Program-made: the position numbers and the translations under genes
Assembly (NCBI GenBank): GCA_942490885.1
Contig: CALNYT010000002.1
Span: 2,046,001 to 2,110,000, forward strand
Origin: Oceanirhabdus sp942490885
Lineage (GTDB): Bacteria; Bacillota; Clostridia; Clostridiales; Clostridiaceae
Length of the DNA stretch: 64,000 nucleotides
Direction: 5' to 3'
Shown here: positions 9,282 through 17,687 of the stretch, in pieces
Layout of the letters: each line of letters opens with the position of its first letter
Numbering within the stretch: position 1 is the first letter of the stretch
Notes under the pieces: model-generated
Told to the model about the DNA's origin: nothing
Databases searched by the model: none
Seen by the model: only the letters and a program-made list of their open reading frames with translations

Positions 9282-9543
9282 AAACATAACTGAGAGTTGA
9301 TGGTGGAGAGTGGAGAACGAATCACATTTCTCTCTTAGAAATTTTTAATTATATTTTTGAACGAACAATAGGGTTTTACTCATTTCATTAGCATGAAATA
9401 TTGTAATTTAAAATACAATATTTTATCTTAAGATAAAATGAGTAAACCCTTTTGTTCTTGAGAACAATAAAATGTAGATTCTGACGTAAGTTAGGATCAT
9501 CCATCGTTCTCAACTCTACGTTCTAGGTTTTTGAGTTATGTTT
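9282..9543. repeat. Multi-hairpin structured repeat, copy A
   Basis: A 262-bp element that exactly fills the gap between two convergent genes. Outer arms AAACATAACT (9282-9291) and AGTTATGTTT (9534-9543) are complementary. A second stem pairs 9307-9320 with 9504-9517 (13 of 14). Inside are hairpins 9326-9342, 9383-9398, 9399-9420, 9421-9438, 9452-9467 and 9479-9496. Stem AGGGTTTTACTC/GAGTAAACCCT (9370-9381 with 9440-9450) encloses three of them, so the whole folds as a multibranched structure. The same architecture recurs as copy B at 17392-17608, with compensatory changes. Contains no ORF. Could be a non-autonomous mobile repeat, a structured RNA, or a bidirectional transcript end. Confidence 0.8.
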
Positions 9544-9792
9544 TTATATTATCATTGTATTAACTGTAACACCTTCAATGCTTGTGAGATCAGATTTAAG
9601 CTTTTCTATACTTTCCTCATCTTGTCTTAAATGTAATAAAATCAATCCTCTTTGAGAACAAGTTGCTTCATAGGCCTCATGAAGCCCTATTCTAGTTTTG
9701 ATAATACAACCGTGATTAGTTAGGATATCCTGTACAGTAGGTGCTGCTTTTGTTCTAGGATTAATTGCTATTGCCATAATTGTACATTCCAT
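9544..9792 (-). CDS. Small ACT-like protein, TM1266 family-like
   Basis: 82 residues with the alternating beta-alpha pattern of a ferredoxin-like ACT fold. An AIAINPRTKAAPTVQDIL start and a C-terminal SIEGVTVNTMII strand resemble the TM1266 / iron-only hydrogenase regulator-like group of small proteins, whose ligand is not established. The start at 9792 is supported by AAGGAGG eight bases upstream. Monocistronic and convergent with aspS across repeat copy A. Family call is by pattern and not certain. Confidence 0.6.
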   Translation of the reverse strand: MECTIMAIAINPRTKAAPTVQDILTNHGCIIKTRIGLHEAYEATCSQRGLILLHLRQDEESIEKLKSDLTSIEGVTVNTMII

Positions 9793-10015
9793 AAAATTTC
9801 CTCCTTAAATATATATGTTAATTAATTCATTATAGTATATGGCAAGCATTAACTTCAAGAAGAAATTAATCTATTAAAAATGCTACAAGTATAGGTAATA
9901 GTTAATATTTGAATGTGTAATAACAAAATGATATACTTTATATAGAAAAACAAACAATTGCAAATAAAATATGAGGATTTTATTAATGCTATTAATAAAA
10001 TAATAATGAGATAAT

Positions 10016-10045
10016 GAAAGGGGAGAAGAGTTTACTCTTGAATAT
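10016..10045 (+). promoter_or_regulatory. Shine-Dalgarno separated from its start by a hairpin
   Basis: The only good ribosome site for the CsoR-type gene, GAAAGGGGAG (10016-10025), is about 20 bases from the ATG at 10046. The gap holds a perfect hairpin AAGAG-TTTA-CTCTT (10026-10039). Folding it would bring the site to about six bases from the ATG. No in-frame start lies closer. Confidence 0.55.
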
Positions 10046-10348
10046 ATGAATAGTGAAATTAAAAATAATGATGATATTAAGAAAGAAGAACTTGAGAAGA
10101 AAAACAAAGATATAATAGTTAGATTAAGAAAAATTGAAGGTCAAGTAAAGGGTATTGAAAAAATGGTATCCAGTGAGACTTGTTGTAGGAATATACTAGT
10201 ACAGGTTGCGGCTGTAAGGTCAGCTATAAACAAAGTTGGAGGTTTGGTTTTGGAACACTATGCGTCTACTTGCTTAGATATAAAAGATAAGGAAACTGAT
10301 GAGGGCGTTAAGGAGTTAATAGATACTTTTATGATGTTTTTAAAATAG
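10046..10348 (+). CDS. CsoR/RcnR/FrmR family metal- or thiol-sensing repressor
   Basis: 100-residue all-helical DNA-binding sensor of the DUF156 family (RLRKIEGQVKGIEKM signature at 26-40). Candidate ligand residues are Cys46, Cys47, His71 and Cys76. Copper CsoR uses Cys-His-Cys with His and the second Cys four apart; here they are five apart, so copper, persulfide or other specificity cannot be assigned. No metal transporter lies next to it; the flanking opp operon has its own promoter. See the hairpin-separated ribosome site just upstream. Confidence 0.88.
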   Translation: MNSEIKNNDDIKKEELEKKNKDIIVRLRKIEGQVKGIEKMVSSETCCRNILVQVAAVRSAINKVGGLVLEHYASTCLDIKDKETDEGVKELIDTFMMFLK

Positions 10349-10381
10349 CGTTGGTAATTGAATAAAATAATGTATATTTTG

Positions 10382-10416
10382 AAGGTGAGAATTTAAATCT
10401 TACCTTTTTTTTTTGT
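10382..10416 (+). terminator. Terminator after the CsoR-type gene
   Basis: AAGGTGAGA / TCTTACCTT stem (one G-U pair), loop ATTTAAA, then a run of about ten T. Confidence 0.9.
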
Positions 10417-10747
10417 TGCATAATAAAGTTAAACATTAATAATTAACTTATTTTATTGAAAGGTATAAGATGTAAAGAGCTAAAAAGAGAAAAAAATATA
10501 TACAAATAAATGATTAAACGACGGTTTTAAACAACAAAAATTGCAAAAGTTGCAGTGTGCAGTGTGAATAAAAATGCAGAAGACGTACAAAAAGTTAATT
10601 ATAATTAAATTGTAGTTGCAAAAATTCGACTAAAACGGTGAAAAAATATGGTAAAATAATTAAAAATACTAATTAAAATCGAAATCAATACAAAAAAATG
10701 TAATATTTTAACGCAAAATTGGATTTAATTGTATTGGCTTATATAAC

Positions 10748-10776
10748 TTGACAAAAGAGGATAAATAAATTATTAT
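10748..10776 (+). promoter_or_regulatory. Promoter of the opp operon
   Basis: TTGACA (10748-10753), 17-base spacer, TATTAT (10771-10776): a near-consensus sigma-A promoter 114 bases before oppB. The preceding 330 bases (10417-10747) are very AT-rich; apart from a small direct repeat (GCAGTGT twice near 10552-10565) I see no gene or clear structure in them. Confidence 0.75.
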
Positions 10777-10843
10777 TTATAAAAGTGCTTTAATTATTCA
10801 TATATAAATAATCACAAATGAATTGATGATATAGTCGATAATC

Positions 10844-10858
10844 TATTATCAGAAAATT
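10844..10858 (+). promoter_or_regulatory. CodY-box-like site upstream of oppB
   Basis: TATTATCAGAAAATT matches the CodY consensus AATTTTCWGAAAATT at 13 of 15 positions. It lies in the leader between the promoter and oppB. Oligopeptide permeases are frequent CodY targets in Firmicutes; the regulator itself is not in this window. Confidence 0.5.
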
Positions 10859-10889
10859 CGGAGATATAAAATGATTTAAGAGGGGAGAG

Positions 10890-11813
10890 ATGAACTTGTT
10901 AAAATTTTTTCTAAAAAGGTTTTTTTCAGCCATATTAACTTTATTCTTAATTTCAACATTGACTTTTTTCTTGATGAAAGCTATTCCAGGAGGACCATTT
11001 TCCAAAAATGAAAAACTTTCAGATCGAGTAAGAGAGTCAATAGAAGAAAAATATCATTTAAATGATCCATTACATAAACAATATTTAGATTATATGGCAA
11101 GATTATTGAAGGGTGATTTAGGTCCATCTTTTGCAAGACCAGGAGTAAATGTTAATGACCTTATGAAACAAGGGTTTCCAATATCAGCGAGTATTGGAGG
11201 ATTAGCAATACTCATGGTAATACTAATTGGTGTTCCGTTTGGTATCATCGCAGCTATAAAGCAGAATAAAGGTCCAGATTATGCCATATCTTTTTTATCA
11301 ACATTGGGGGTTTGTATTCCAAGTTTCGTATTGGCAACATTATTTATATTCGTATTTTGTTACAAACTAAACATATTACCATCCCATGGATTAGATACAT
11401 GGAAAAATTATATTGGACCTGTGATAGCACTTGGGGGATTCTCCCTTGCATTTGTAACAAGGCTTACAAGGTCTAGTATGTTAGAGATTATGCAGCAGGA
11501 TTACATTAGAACAGCTAGAGCTAAGGGCTTACCTGAGTCAGTTGTATTATTTAAGCATGGATTAAGAAATGCTCTGATACCAGTAGTAACATATATTGGA
11601 CCAACAGTTGCTGCCATTTTAACTGGTAGTTTTGTAGTTGAAAGGATTTTTGCTTTGCCAGGTATGGGTAAACACTTCACAGATAGTGTTGGTAACAGAG
11701 ATTACACCACATTGATGGGTGCAACGATTGTATTTTCAATATTATATTTAATTATGATATTAATCGTTGATGTTCTTTATGTTGTGATTGATCCAAGAAT
11801 AAAATTTGACTAG
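10890..11813 (+). CDS. oppB: Oligopeptide ABC transporter permease OppB
   Basis: First membrane component of the peptide importer. 307 residues, six predicted membrane helices beginning near residue 10-30, and the permease EAA-type loop (QDYIRTARAKGLPESVV...HGLRNALIPV). GAGGGGAGAG precedes the ATG. First gene of an unbroken five-gene operon with oppC, oppD, oppF and oppA. Confidence 0.95.
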   Translation: MNLLKFFLKRFFSAILTLFLISTLTFFLMKAIPGGPFSKNEKLSDRVRESIEEKYHLNDPLHKQYLDYMARLLKGDLGPSFARPGVNVNDLMKQGFPISASIGGLAILMVILIGVPFGIIAAIKQNKGPDYAISFLSTLGVCIPSFVLATLFIFVFCYKLNILPSHGLDTWKNYIGPVIALGGFSLAFVTRLTRSSMLEIMQQDYIRTARAKGLPESVVLFKHGLRNALIPVVTYIGPTVAAILTGSFVVERIFALPGMGKHFTDSVGNRDYTTLMGATIVFSILYLIMILIVDVLYVVIDPRIKFD

Positions 11814-11826
11814 GGAGGCGAAATAG

Positions 11827-13029
11827 ATGGCTAATACAAAATTAGAAATACCTTCAAAGTGGCAAAAGGTTAATAAAGAAGAATTTGAAGAAGAAAAAAT
11901 TGAAAGACCCAGCCTTACTTATTGGCAGGATGCTTGGAGAAGATTAAAAAAGAACAAGCTATCAATGCTTGGATTAAGTATAATAATTATAATCGCACTT
12001 ACTGCAATTTTTGCACCAATATTTTCATCTTATTCATACGAAGATCAAAGACTTGAGTTTGTTAATATGCCACCAAAGTTTGAGGTTTTTAAAGTTAATG
12101 AGAATAATTATTTTCATTTAACAAATGAATATAAATTGATAAGTGTTTCAAGTGATGGAAAACTTATTGATATATTAAAAGAGGTGGAAGTTAATGCAAT
12201 TAAATCATATAAGAAATACGAAATAGATGGAAATGAAATTATTTTAGATTACAGTTTTGCTAAGAAAGCTAAGGGAAGCAAAGATCCAAATGCTAAGAAA
12301 TTTGAAATTAGACTTAATGGAGAGGAAATAAAAGTTGATAGAACAATGAGAAATAAAAGCTATATTCTAGGTTCGGATCACCTAGGAAGAGACCTTTTTA
12401 TCAGAATAGTTTATGGTGCTAGAATATCATTATTTGTTGCCTTTGTAGCTACCTTTGTTAATTTTTTCATCGGAGTTTTCTATGGAGGGATTTCAGGATA
12501 TATTGGAGGCAAAGTTGATAATATAATGATGAGGATTGTTGATTTAATCAGTACAGTGCCTTTATTATTAATAGTTATATTATTATCTGTATATTTAGGA
12601 AATGGTATTGAAACTATAATAATTGCCTTTGGTTTAGTTTACTGGGTTGGTATGGCACGATTAGTTAGAGGGCAAATATTAAGTTTAAAGGAGCAAGAAT
12701 TTGTACTTGCAGCTAAAACAACAGGAGCTAGTACATGGAGAATACTCTCAAAGCATCTCTTACCTAATGCAATGGGACCAATCATCGTTTCAATGTCAAT
12801 GATGATTCCAGGAGCAATATTTACAGAAGCATTTTTGAGTTTTATAGGACTTGGTGTAAGTGCACCACAGGCATCATGGGGAACAATTACAAATGAAGCA
12901 TTGAAAAGTTTATGGACAAACCCATATCAACTTATATTTCCATCAATTGCAATTTGTATAACAATATTGGCATTTAATTTCCTTGGTGATGGACTAAGAG
13001 ACGCACTAGACCCAAGATTACGTAAATAA
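11827..13029 (+). CDS. oppC: Oligopeptide ABC transporter permease OppC with inserted domain
   Basis: Second permease. A cytoplasmic N-terminus with a WQDAWRRLKKNKLSMLG entry motif is followed by one membrane helix (about 45-65). An extra 100-residue hydrophilic segment (about 75-175) comes before SDHLGRDLF and the five C-terminal helices with the EAA loop. At 400 residues it is about 100 longer than the E. coli protein; the extra extracytoplasmic segment is seen in some Firmicutes OppC and might touch the binding protein (inference). The ATG is 13 bases after oppB. Confidence 0.94.
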   Translation: MANTKLEIPSKWQKVNKEEFEEEKIERPSLTYWQDAWRRLKKNKLSMLGLSIIIIIALTAIFAPIFSSYSYEDQRLEFVNMPPKFEVFKVNENNYFHLTNEYKLISVSSDGKLIDILKEVEVNAIKSYKKYEIDGNEIILDYSFAKKAKGSKDPNAKKFEIRLNGEEIKVDRTMRNKSYILGSDHLGRDLFIRIVYGARISLFVAFVATFVNFFIGVFYGGISGYIGGKVDNIMMRIVDLISTVPLLLIVILLSVYLGNGIETIIIAFGLVYWVGMARLVRGQILSLKEQEFVLAAKTTGASTWRILSKHLLPNAMGPIIVSMSMMIPGAIFTEAFLSFIGLGVSAPQASWGTITNEALKSLWTNPYQLIFPSIAICITILAFNFLGDGLRDALDPRLRK

Positions 13030-13041
13030 GGGGTGATAAGT

Positions 13042-14046
13042 ATGGAAGAAAAAATATTAGAAGTTAACAATCTTAGTACTTCTTTCTATACTCACTTAGG
13101 TGAAGTACAAGCAGTTAGAGGAGTAAGTTTCCATGTGAATAAAGGAGAAGCAATTGGTATTGTTGGAGAATCAGGAAGTGGTAAGAGCGTAACATCAATG
13201 TCCGTAATGAAGCTTCTCCAGTTTCCAGGTAAAATAAAAAATGGAGAGGTAATATTCAAAGGTAAAGATTTAGTTAAATTTAATAAAAAAGATATGCTGA
13301 AGGTTAGAGGAAATGAAATAGCTATGATTTTTCAGGATCCAATGACTTCATTAAATCCTGTATATACAATTGGAAATCAAATTATAGAGGCAATTACAAG
13401 GCATCAAAAGATGAGTAAATCTGAAGCAAGAAAAAAAGCTATTAAAATGCTTAAGCTTGTTGGTATTCCCTCGCCAGAAAAGAGAATTGATTGTTACCCA
13501 CATGAATTTTCTGGGGGTATGAGACAGAGAGCAATGATAGCGATAGCTTTATCTTGTGAACCTGATTTATTAATTGCTGATGAGCCAACAACGGCTCTAG
13601 ATGTAACAATTCAGGCGCAAATACTTGAAATAATGAAAGAGTTGAAGAATAAAATTAATACATCAATCATATTAATAACACATGACTTAGGTGTTGTTGC
13701 TGATGTTTGCTCAAGAATAATAGTAATGTATGGCGGATTAATAATGGAAGAAGGCTCTTCTAGAGAGATATTCTATAATCCCAAACATCCTTATACAATT
13801 GGGCTCTTAAAATCAATTCCAAAAATTAATGTTGGAGAGAGAAAAAGATTAATTCCAATTAATGGGACACCGCCGGATTTACTAAAACCTCCAACTGGGT
13901 GTCCGTTTGCAGCTAGATGTGACCATGCTATGAATATATGCATGAGTGAAAGACCAAATTTTTATGATGTTTCTGATGGACATAGAGCTATGTGTTGGTT
14001 ACTGGATCCAGAGGCACCATCGCAAGAGCTAAAAACAGAAGCATAG
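13042..14046 (+). CDS. oppD: Oligopeptide ABC transporter ATPase OppD
   Basis: ATP-binding subunit. Walker A GESGSGKS at 42-49, signature FSGGMRQR, Walker B LLIADEPTTALD, and the C-terminal oligopeptide/dipeptide extension with the GCPFAARC cysteine region (family feature, often Fe-S binding). ATG 13042 is chosen over GTG 13033 because AAGGGGTG overlaps the latter. 334 residues, normal. Confidence 0.96.
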   Translation: MEEKILEVNNLSTSFYTHLGEVQAVRGVSFHVNKGEAIGIVGESGSGKSVTSMSVMKLLQFPGKIKNGEVIFKGKDLVKFNKKDMLKVRGNEIAMIFQDPMTSLNPVYTIGNQIIEAITRHQKMSKSEARKKAIKMLKLVGIPSPEKRIDCYPHEFSGGMRQRAMIAIALSCEPDLLIADEPTTALDVTIQAQILEIMKELKNKINTSIILITHDLGVVADVCSRIIVMYGGLIMEEGSSREIFYNPKHPYTIGLLKSIPKINVGERKRLIPINGTPPDLLKPPTGCPFAARCDHAMNICMSERPNFYDVSDGHRAMCWLLDPEAPSQELKTEA

Positions 14047-14057
14047 GAGGGATTTCA

Positions 14058-15062
14058 ATGGAAAAAGTTCAGAGAGATGATGTTTTATTAGAAATAAAAA
14101 ATCTTAAGAAGTACTTCAAAATAGATAAAGGCATTTTTTCACAACCATTATATGTAAAAGCTGTTGATGATGTTTCATTTTATATTAAAAAAGGAGAAAC
14201 ATTTGGACTTGTTGGAGAATCAGGTTGTGGAAAATCCACTACAGGAAGGACAATCATAAGATTATATGATGTAACTGATGGGGATGTTATATTTGATGGT
14301 GTAAATATTTCAAAATTTGGAGAAAAAAAATTAAAAGAATATCGAAGAAGAATTCAAATGATATTTCAAGATCCATATGCATCTCTGAATAGTAGAATGA
14401 CTGTTGCAGATATAATTGGTGAACCCATGGATATACATGGATTATGCAAGAGTAAGAAAGAAAGACAAAGTCGTATATATGAATTGTTACATAGGGTTGG
14501 GTTAAGTAAGGATCACGCTTCTAGATATCCACATGAATTTTCCGGTGGTCAGAGACAGAGAATTGGTATTGCAAGAGCATTGGCTGTTAATCCTGATTTT
14601 ATTATATGTGATGAACCTATATCAGCACTGGATGTTTCTATACAAGCACAAGTAGTTAATATGTTAGAAGACTTACAGGAAGAATTTGGATTAACGTATC
14701 TGTTTATTGCGCATGACCTATCAATGGTACAACATATTTCAGATAGGATAGGAGTAATGTATTTAGGAAATCTTGCAGAAATATCACCTAGTGATGAATT
14801 ATATGAGAATCCATTACATCCATATACACAAGCATTGTTATCAGCTATACCTATTCCAGATCCAGACTACTCTATCGAAAAAAATAGAGAGATTTTAGAA
14901 GGAGATGTTCCAAGTCCAATTAATCCTCCTTCAGGATGTAAGTTTAGAACGAGATGTAAATATGCAAGTGAAAAATGTGCTAAAGAATTACCTGTTATGA
15001 AAGAAGTAAAAGAAGGACATATGGTTGCTTGTCATTGGGTTGATGAGAAGCTAGGTCTTTAA
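14058..15062 (+). CDS. oppF: Oligopeptide ABC transporter ATPase OppF
   Basis: Second ATPase partner of OppD. Walker A GESGCGKS at 53-60, signature FSGGQRQR, Walker B IICDEPISALD, and the C-terminal CKFRTRCKYASEKC cysteine region. The start is ATG 14058, eleven bases after the oppD stop, with TAGGAGGG before it; a longer frame reading back into oppD is not needed. 334 residues. Confidence 0.96.
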   Translation: MEKVQRDDVLLEIKNLKKYFKIDKGIFSQPLYVKAVDDVSFYIKKGETFGLVGESGCGKSTTGRTIIRLYDVTDGDVIFDGVNISKFGEKKLKEYRRRIQMIFQDPYASLNSRMTVADIIGEPMDIHGLCKSKKERQSRIYELLHRVGLSKDHASRYPHEFSGGQRQRIGIARALAVNPDFIICDEPISALDVSIQAQVVNMLEDLQEEFGLTYLFIAHDLSMVQHISDRIGVMYLGNLAEISPSDELYENPLHPYTQALLSAIPIPDPDYSIEKNREILEGDVPSPINPPSGCKFRTRCKYASEKCAKELPVMKEVKEGHMVACHWVDEKLGL

Positions 15063-15122
15063 AATGATATAGTCTGAGGTGAAACTCAGTTTATATATAA
15101 ATTATTATAGGAGGGGATAATT

Positions 15123-16850
15123 TTGATTAAGAAGGGACTTGCATTATTGTTATCTATGACCATGGTAGTTGGGGCTTTTGTATCTTGTGGAAATAAAGAA
15201 GATAACACTAATAACGCAAATAGTAGTAATTCTAAGCAGAACGAGTCTAAAGATAAGGAAAAGGATACTACTGATAATGGTAAGGACGAAGACAAACAAG
15301 ATGGTGCTAATAGTGTAGCACAAGAAATTATATGGAATCTTGGATCAAATCCTAAACATCTAGATCCAGGCCTTAATGCTGCTACAGATGGTGGAGACGT
15401 TGGGAACAATCTATTTGAAGGACTTGTAAGAGAATTTAATGGTGAATACAGACCAGCTATAGCTAAGAGTTGGGAAGTTAGTGATGATGGATTAGTATAT
15501 ACTTTCCATTTAAAAGACACAAAATGGTCAGATGGAACTCCTTTGACAGCTTATGATTTTGAGTATTCTTGGAAGAGAGTTATTGACCCTGAAACAGCAT
15601 CCGAATATGCATTTATAATGGATCCAATTTTAAATGCTACACCATGTAATGAAGGTGAAGTTGCAATTGAAGAGGTTGGAGTTAAAGCAATTAATGAGAA
15701 TACTTTCCAAGTAACACTTAAATCACCAACTCCTTATTTCTTAGGATTAACAGCATTCTATACTTTCTTCCCTGTAAATCAAAAAGCTGTTGAGGCTGGG
15801 GAAAATGGACTTTGGGCTAAACAACCTGAAAATTTCATATGTAATGGTCCGTTTAAACTTGTAGAATTTATTGATGCAGATAGAATGGTTTTTGAAAAGA
15901 ATGAGTACTACTGGAATGCAGATGCGATTAACCTTGAAAAGATCACTGCTTTAATGATCGTTGAAGAGTCAACTGCATATACAGCGTATCAAAATGATGA
16001 AATTGATTTGCTAAATAAAGTACCAAATGATCTTATACCTCAACTTATGGTTGAAGATCCAGAGTTTTATGTTTTACCTGTAATAGGAACATATTACTAT
16101 ACTTTCAATATGAGAGATGATTCAATACCTGAATTAAAAGATCTTAGAGTTAGAAAAGCATTATCATATGCAATAGATAGAAAACAAGTAGTTGAACAGG
16201 TTCTTAAGGGAGGACAACTTCCTGCACCTGGATTCGTATCACCAGGAATCCTTGACGCTGAAGGTAAAGATTTTAGAACAGTTGCTGGAGATTATGGAAT
16301 TCCAATGGATGATTCAAAACTTGAAGAAGCAAAAGCTTTATTAGCAGAAGCAGGATATCCAAATGGAGAAGGGTTCCCTACAATTGATCTTAAGTATAAT
16401 ACAAGTGAGAGTCATAAAACTATGGCAGAAGCAATTCAAGCAATGTGGAAAGAAAACTTAGGAATTAATGTTGAACTTAGTAATGCAGAATGGGCTGTAT
16501 TCCAAGATGAAAAAAGAAATGGTAATTTTGATGTAGCTAGAGGAGGATGGTTAGGAGACTATTCAGATCCTAATACTATGCTTGATTTATTCATTATAGA
16601 TGGTTCATTTAATGATGGTAAATGGGTTAACGAAGAATATACTAAATTAATTCAAGAAGCAGCTTACTTAAGTGGTCAAGAAAGAATGAATAATTTCTAT
16701 AAAGCAGAGAAGATATTAATGGAAGAATTACCAATAGTTCCTGTATACTTCTATACAGATTTCTTTATGGTTAAATCAAAAGTATATGGAGTTTCAAAAA
16801 CTAAATTGAATTCTCTTTGGTTAGGTGATGCTAAAGTAGAAGCTGAATAA
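15123..16850 (+). CDS. oppA: Oligopeptide-binding lipoprotein OppA
   Basis: Extracellular peptide-binding lipoprotein of the SBP family 5. Signal peptide with lipobox ending VSC (Cys22), then a charged Asn/Lys/Asp-rich linker, then the family core (WNLGSNPKHLDPGLN, LVREFNGEY, DPNTMLDLF). The start is TTG 15123, supported by AGGAGGGGATAAT directly upstream. Last gene of the operon, 60 bases after oppF, as is common for a highly translated component; a strong terminator follows. Confidence 0.95.
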   Translation: MIKKGLALLLSMTMVVGAFVSCGNKEDNTNNANSSNSKQNESKDKEKDTTDNGKDEDKQDGANSVAQEIIWNLGSNPKHLDPGLNAATDGGDVGNNLFEGLVREFNGEYRPAIAKSWEVSDDGLVYTFHLKDTKWSDGTPLTAYDFEYSWKRVIDPETASEYAFIMDPILNATPCNEGEVAIEEVGVKAINENTFQVTLKSPTPYFLGLTAFYTFFPVNQKAVEAGENGLWAKQPENFICNGPFKLVEFIDADRMVFEKNEYYWNADAINLEKITALMIVEESTAYTAYQNDEIDLLNKVPNDLIPQLMVEDPEFYVLPVIGTYYYTFNMRDDSIPELKDLRVRKALSYAIDRKQVVEQVLKGGQLPAPGFVSPGILDAEGKDFRTVAGDYGIPMDDSKLEEAKALLAEAGYPNGEGFPTIDLKYNTSESHKTMAEAIQAMWKENLGINVELSNAEWAVFQDEKRNGNFDVARGGWLGDYSDPNTMLDLFIIDGSFNDGKWVNEEYTKLIQEAAYLSGQERMNNFYKAEKILMEELPIVPVYFYTDFFMVKSKVYGVSKTKLNSLWLGDAKVEAE

Positions 16851-16857
16851 AAACAAA

Positions 16858-16903
16858 AAAAATAAGCCCCAGGGGAAATTAAAGTTTCTCTGGGGTTTAT
16901 TTT
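16858..16903 (+). terminator. Terminator of the opp operon
   Basis: AAATAAGCCCCAGGGGAAA pairs with GTTTCTCTGGGGTTTATTT (a few G-U pairs) and is followed by TTAATTT; its 5' side is A-rich. Confidence 0.9.
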
Positions 16904-16933
16904 AATTTGAATATTAAAAGAGTATACTATTAT

Positions 16934-16984
16934 AAAAGAACAAAGAACAAATAATGATAACTTTCAGCAAAGCTGAAAGTTTAA
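16934..16984 (+). repeat. Short copy of the AAAGAACA repeat family, in a 5' leader
   Basis: AAAGAACAAAGAACAAATAATGATA followed by hairpin AACTTTCAGC-AAA-GCTGAAAGTT (16959-16981). It resembles the left side of the repeat at 54318-54517 (same purine arm, then TTGATACCTTTCAGC). The hairpin ends four bases before the ribosome site of the next gene, so it lies in its leader. Confidence 0.55.
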
Positions 16985-16998
16985 AGGGAGGAATTACT

Positions 16999-17370
16999 AT
17001 GGAAGCAAGAGAGTTTATGAAGTTTAAAAATTGGGTAGTTGCTGGTGATGTTATGAATGAACAAAAGTATGCTTATAAAATCGTTAAAGCATTAAAGAGT
17101 AACGGATTTGAAGTAGAGAGACTTCATCCAAAGGAAGACCATGAGAGTGTACATAATAGCATTTTAGAAATTGACCATAATATTGATGTATTAGATTTAT
17201 GTATTAATCCTAAGAGTGGGATCAATATAGTAAAGGAAGCGAAAGAAAAAGGTATAGATAAAATTCTTATTCAACCAGGAGCTGAGAGTAATGAAATTTT
17301 GGATTTCTGTAGAGAAAATAATATGACAGCTGTAGAAGGATGTGCGTTAGTGGAAGTGAGAAATCTTTAG
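16999..17370 (+). CDS. CoA-binding (YccU-like) domain protein
   Basis: 123-residue single-domain Rossmann-like protein of the CoA_binding family (WVVAGDVMNEQKYAYKIVKAL, DVLDLCINPKSG, ILIQPGAES, GCALV). Homologous small proteins bind CoA but their role is not defined. ATG 16999 is chosen because AAAGGGAGGAATT precedes it; the in-frame ATA/ATG further up lies in the repeat. Probably monocistronic. Confidence 0.85.
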   Translation: MEAREFMKFKNWVVAGDVMNEQKYAYKIVKALKSNGFEVERLHPKEDHESVHNSILEIDHNIDVLDLCINPKSGINIVKEAKEKGIDKILIQPGAESNEILDFCRENNMTAVEGCALVEVRNL

Positions 17371-17391
17371 AAAAGTAAATTGAGAATTGCA

Positions 17392-17608
17392 AATTGTGAA
17401 TTGAGAATGATTGACATTTCTCTCTGAGAAATTTTGTTTTATTGTTATTTTGACAATAATGAGTTTACTCGTTTCATTAAGATGAAACCTTGTAATTTAA
17501 ATACAATATTTTATCGCAGATAAAATGAGTGAAGACCTCTTGTTCTAATGAACAATATCAATGTAGTTTCTGAGTAGCAGAAACATCCATCATTCTCCAT
17601 TATCAATT
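17392..17608. repeat. Multi-hairpin structured repeat, copy B
   Basis: Second copy of the element at 9282-9543, again between convergent genes. Closing stem 17392-17410 with 17590-17608 (16 of 19). Inside are hairpins 17416-17432, 17439-17459, 17472-17487, 17490-17506, 17509-17525, 17540-17555 and 17567-17583; stem TTTACTC/GAGTGAA (17464-17470 with 17527-17533) encloses three of them as in copy A. Compared with copy A, the closing stem changes from GAGAACGA/TCGTTCTC to GAGAATGA/TCATTCTC, keeping the pairing. No coding capacity. Confidence 0.8.
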
Positions 17609-17650
17609 AACCATTTATTTTAAGCGCACGCTCTACGTGTTTTTTGCCTT

Positions 17651-17687
17651 TATAGATAACCAAACGAACGGTTATCTATAATTTTTT
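17651..17687 (+). terminator. Hairpin overlapping the 3' end of trxA, oriented against it
   Basis: TATAGATAACC / GGTTATCTATA, loop AAACGAAC, followed on the + strand by ATTTTTT. The + strand has the T run, the - strand does not, so it would stop transcripts coming from the repeat side before they run antisense into trxA, and it overlaps the last trxA codons. Confidence 0.5.
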
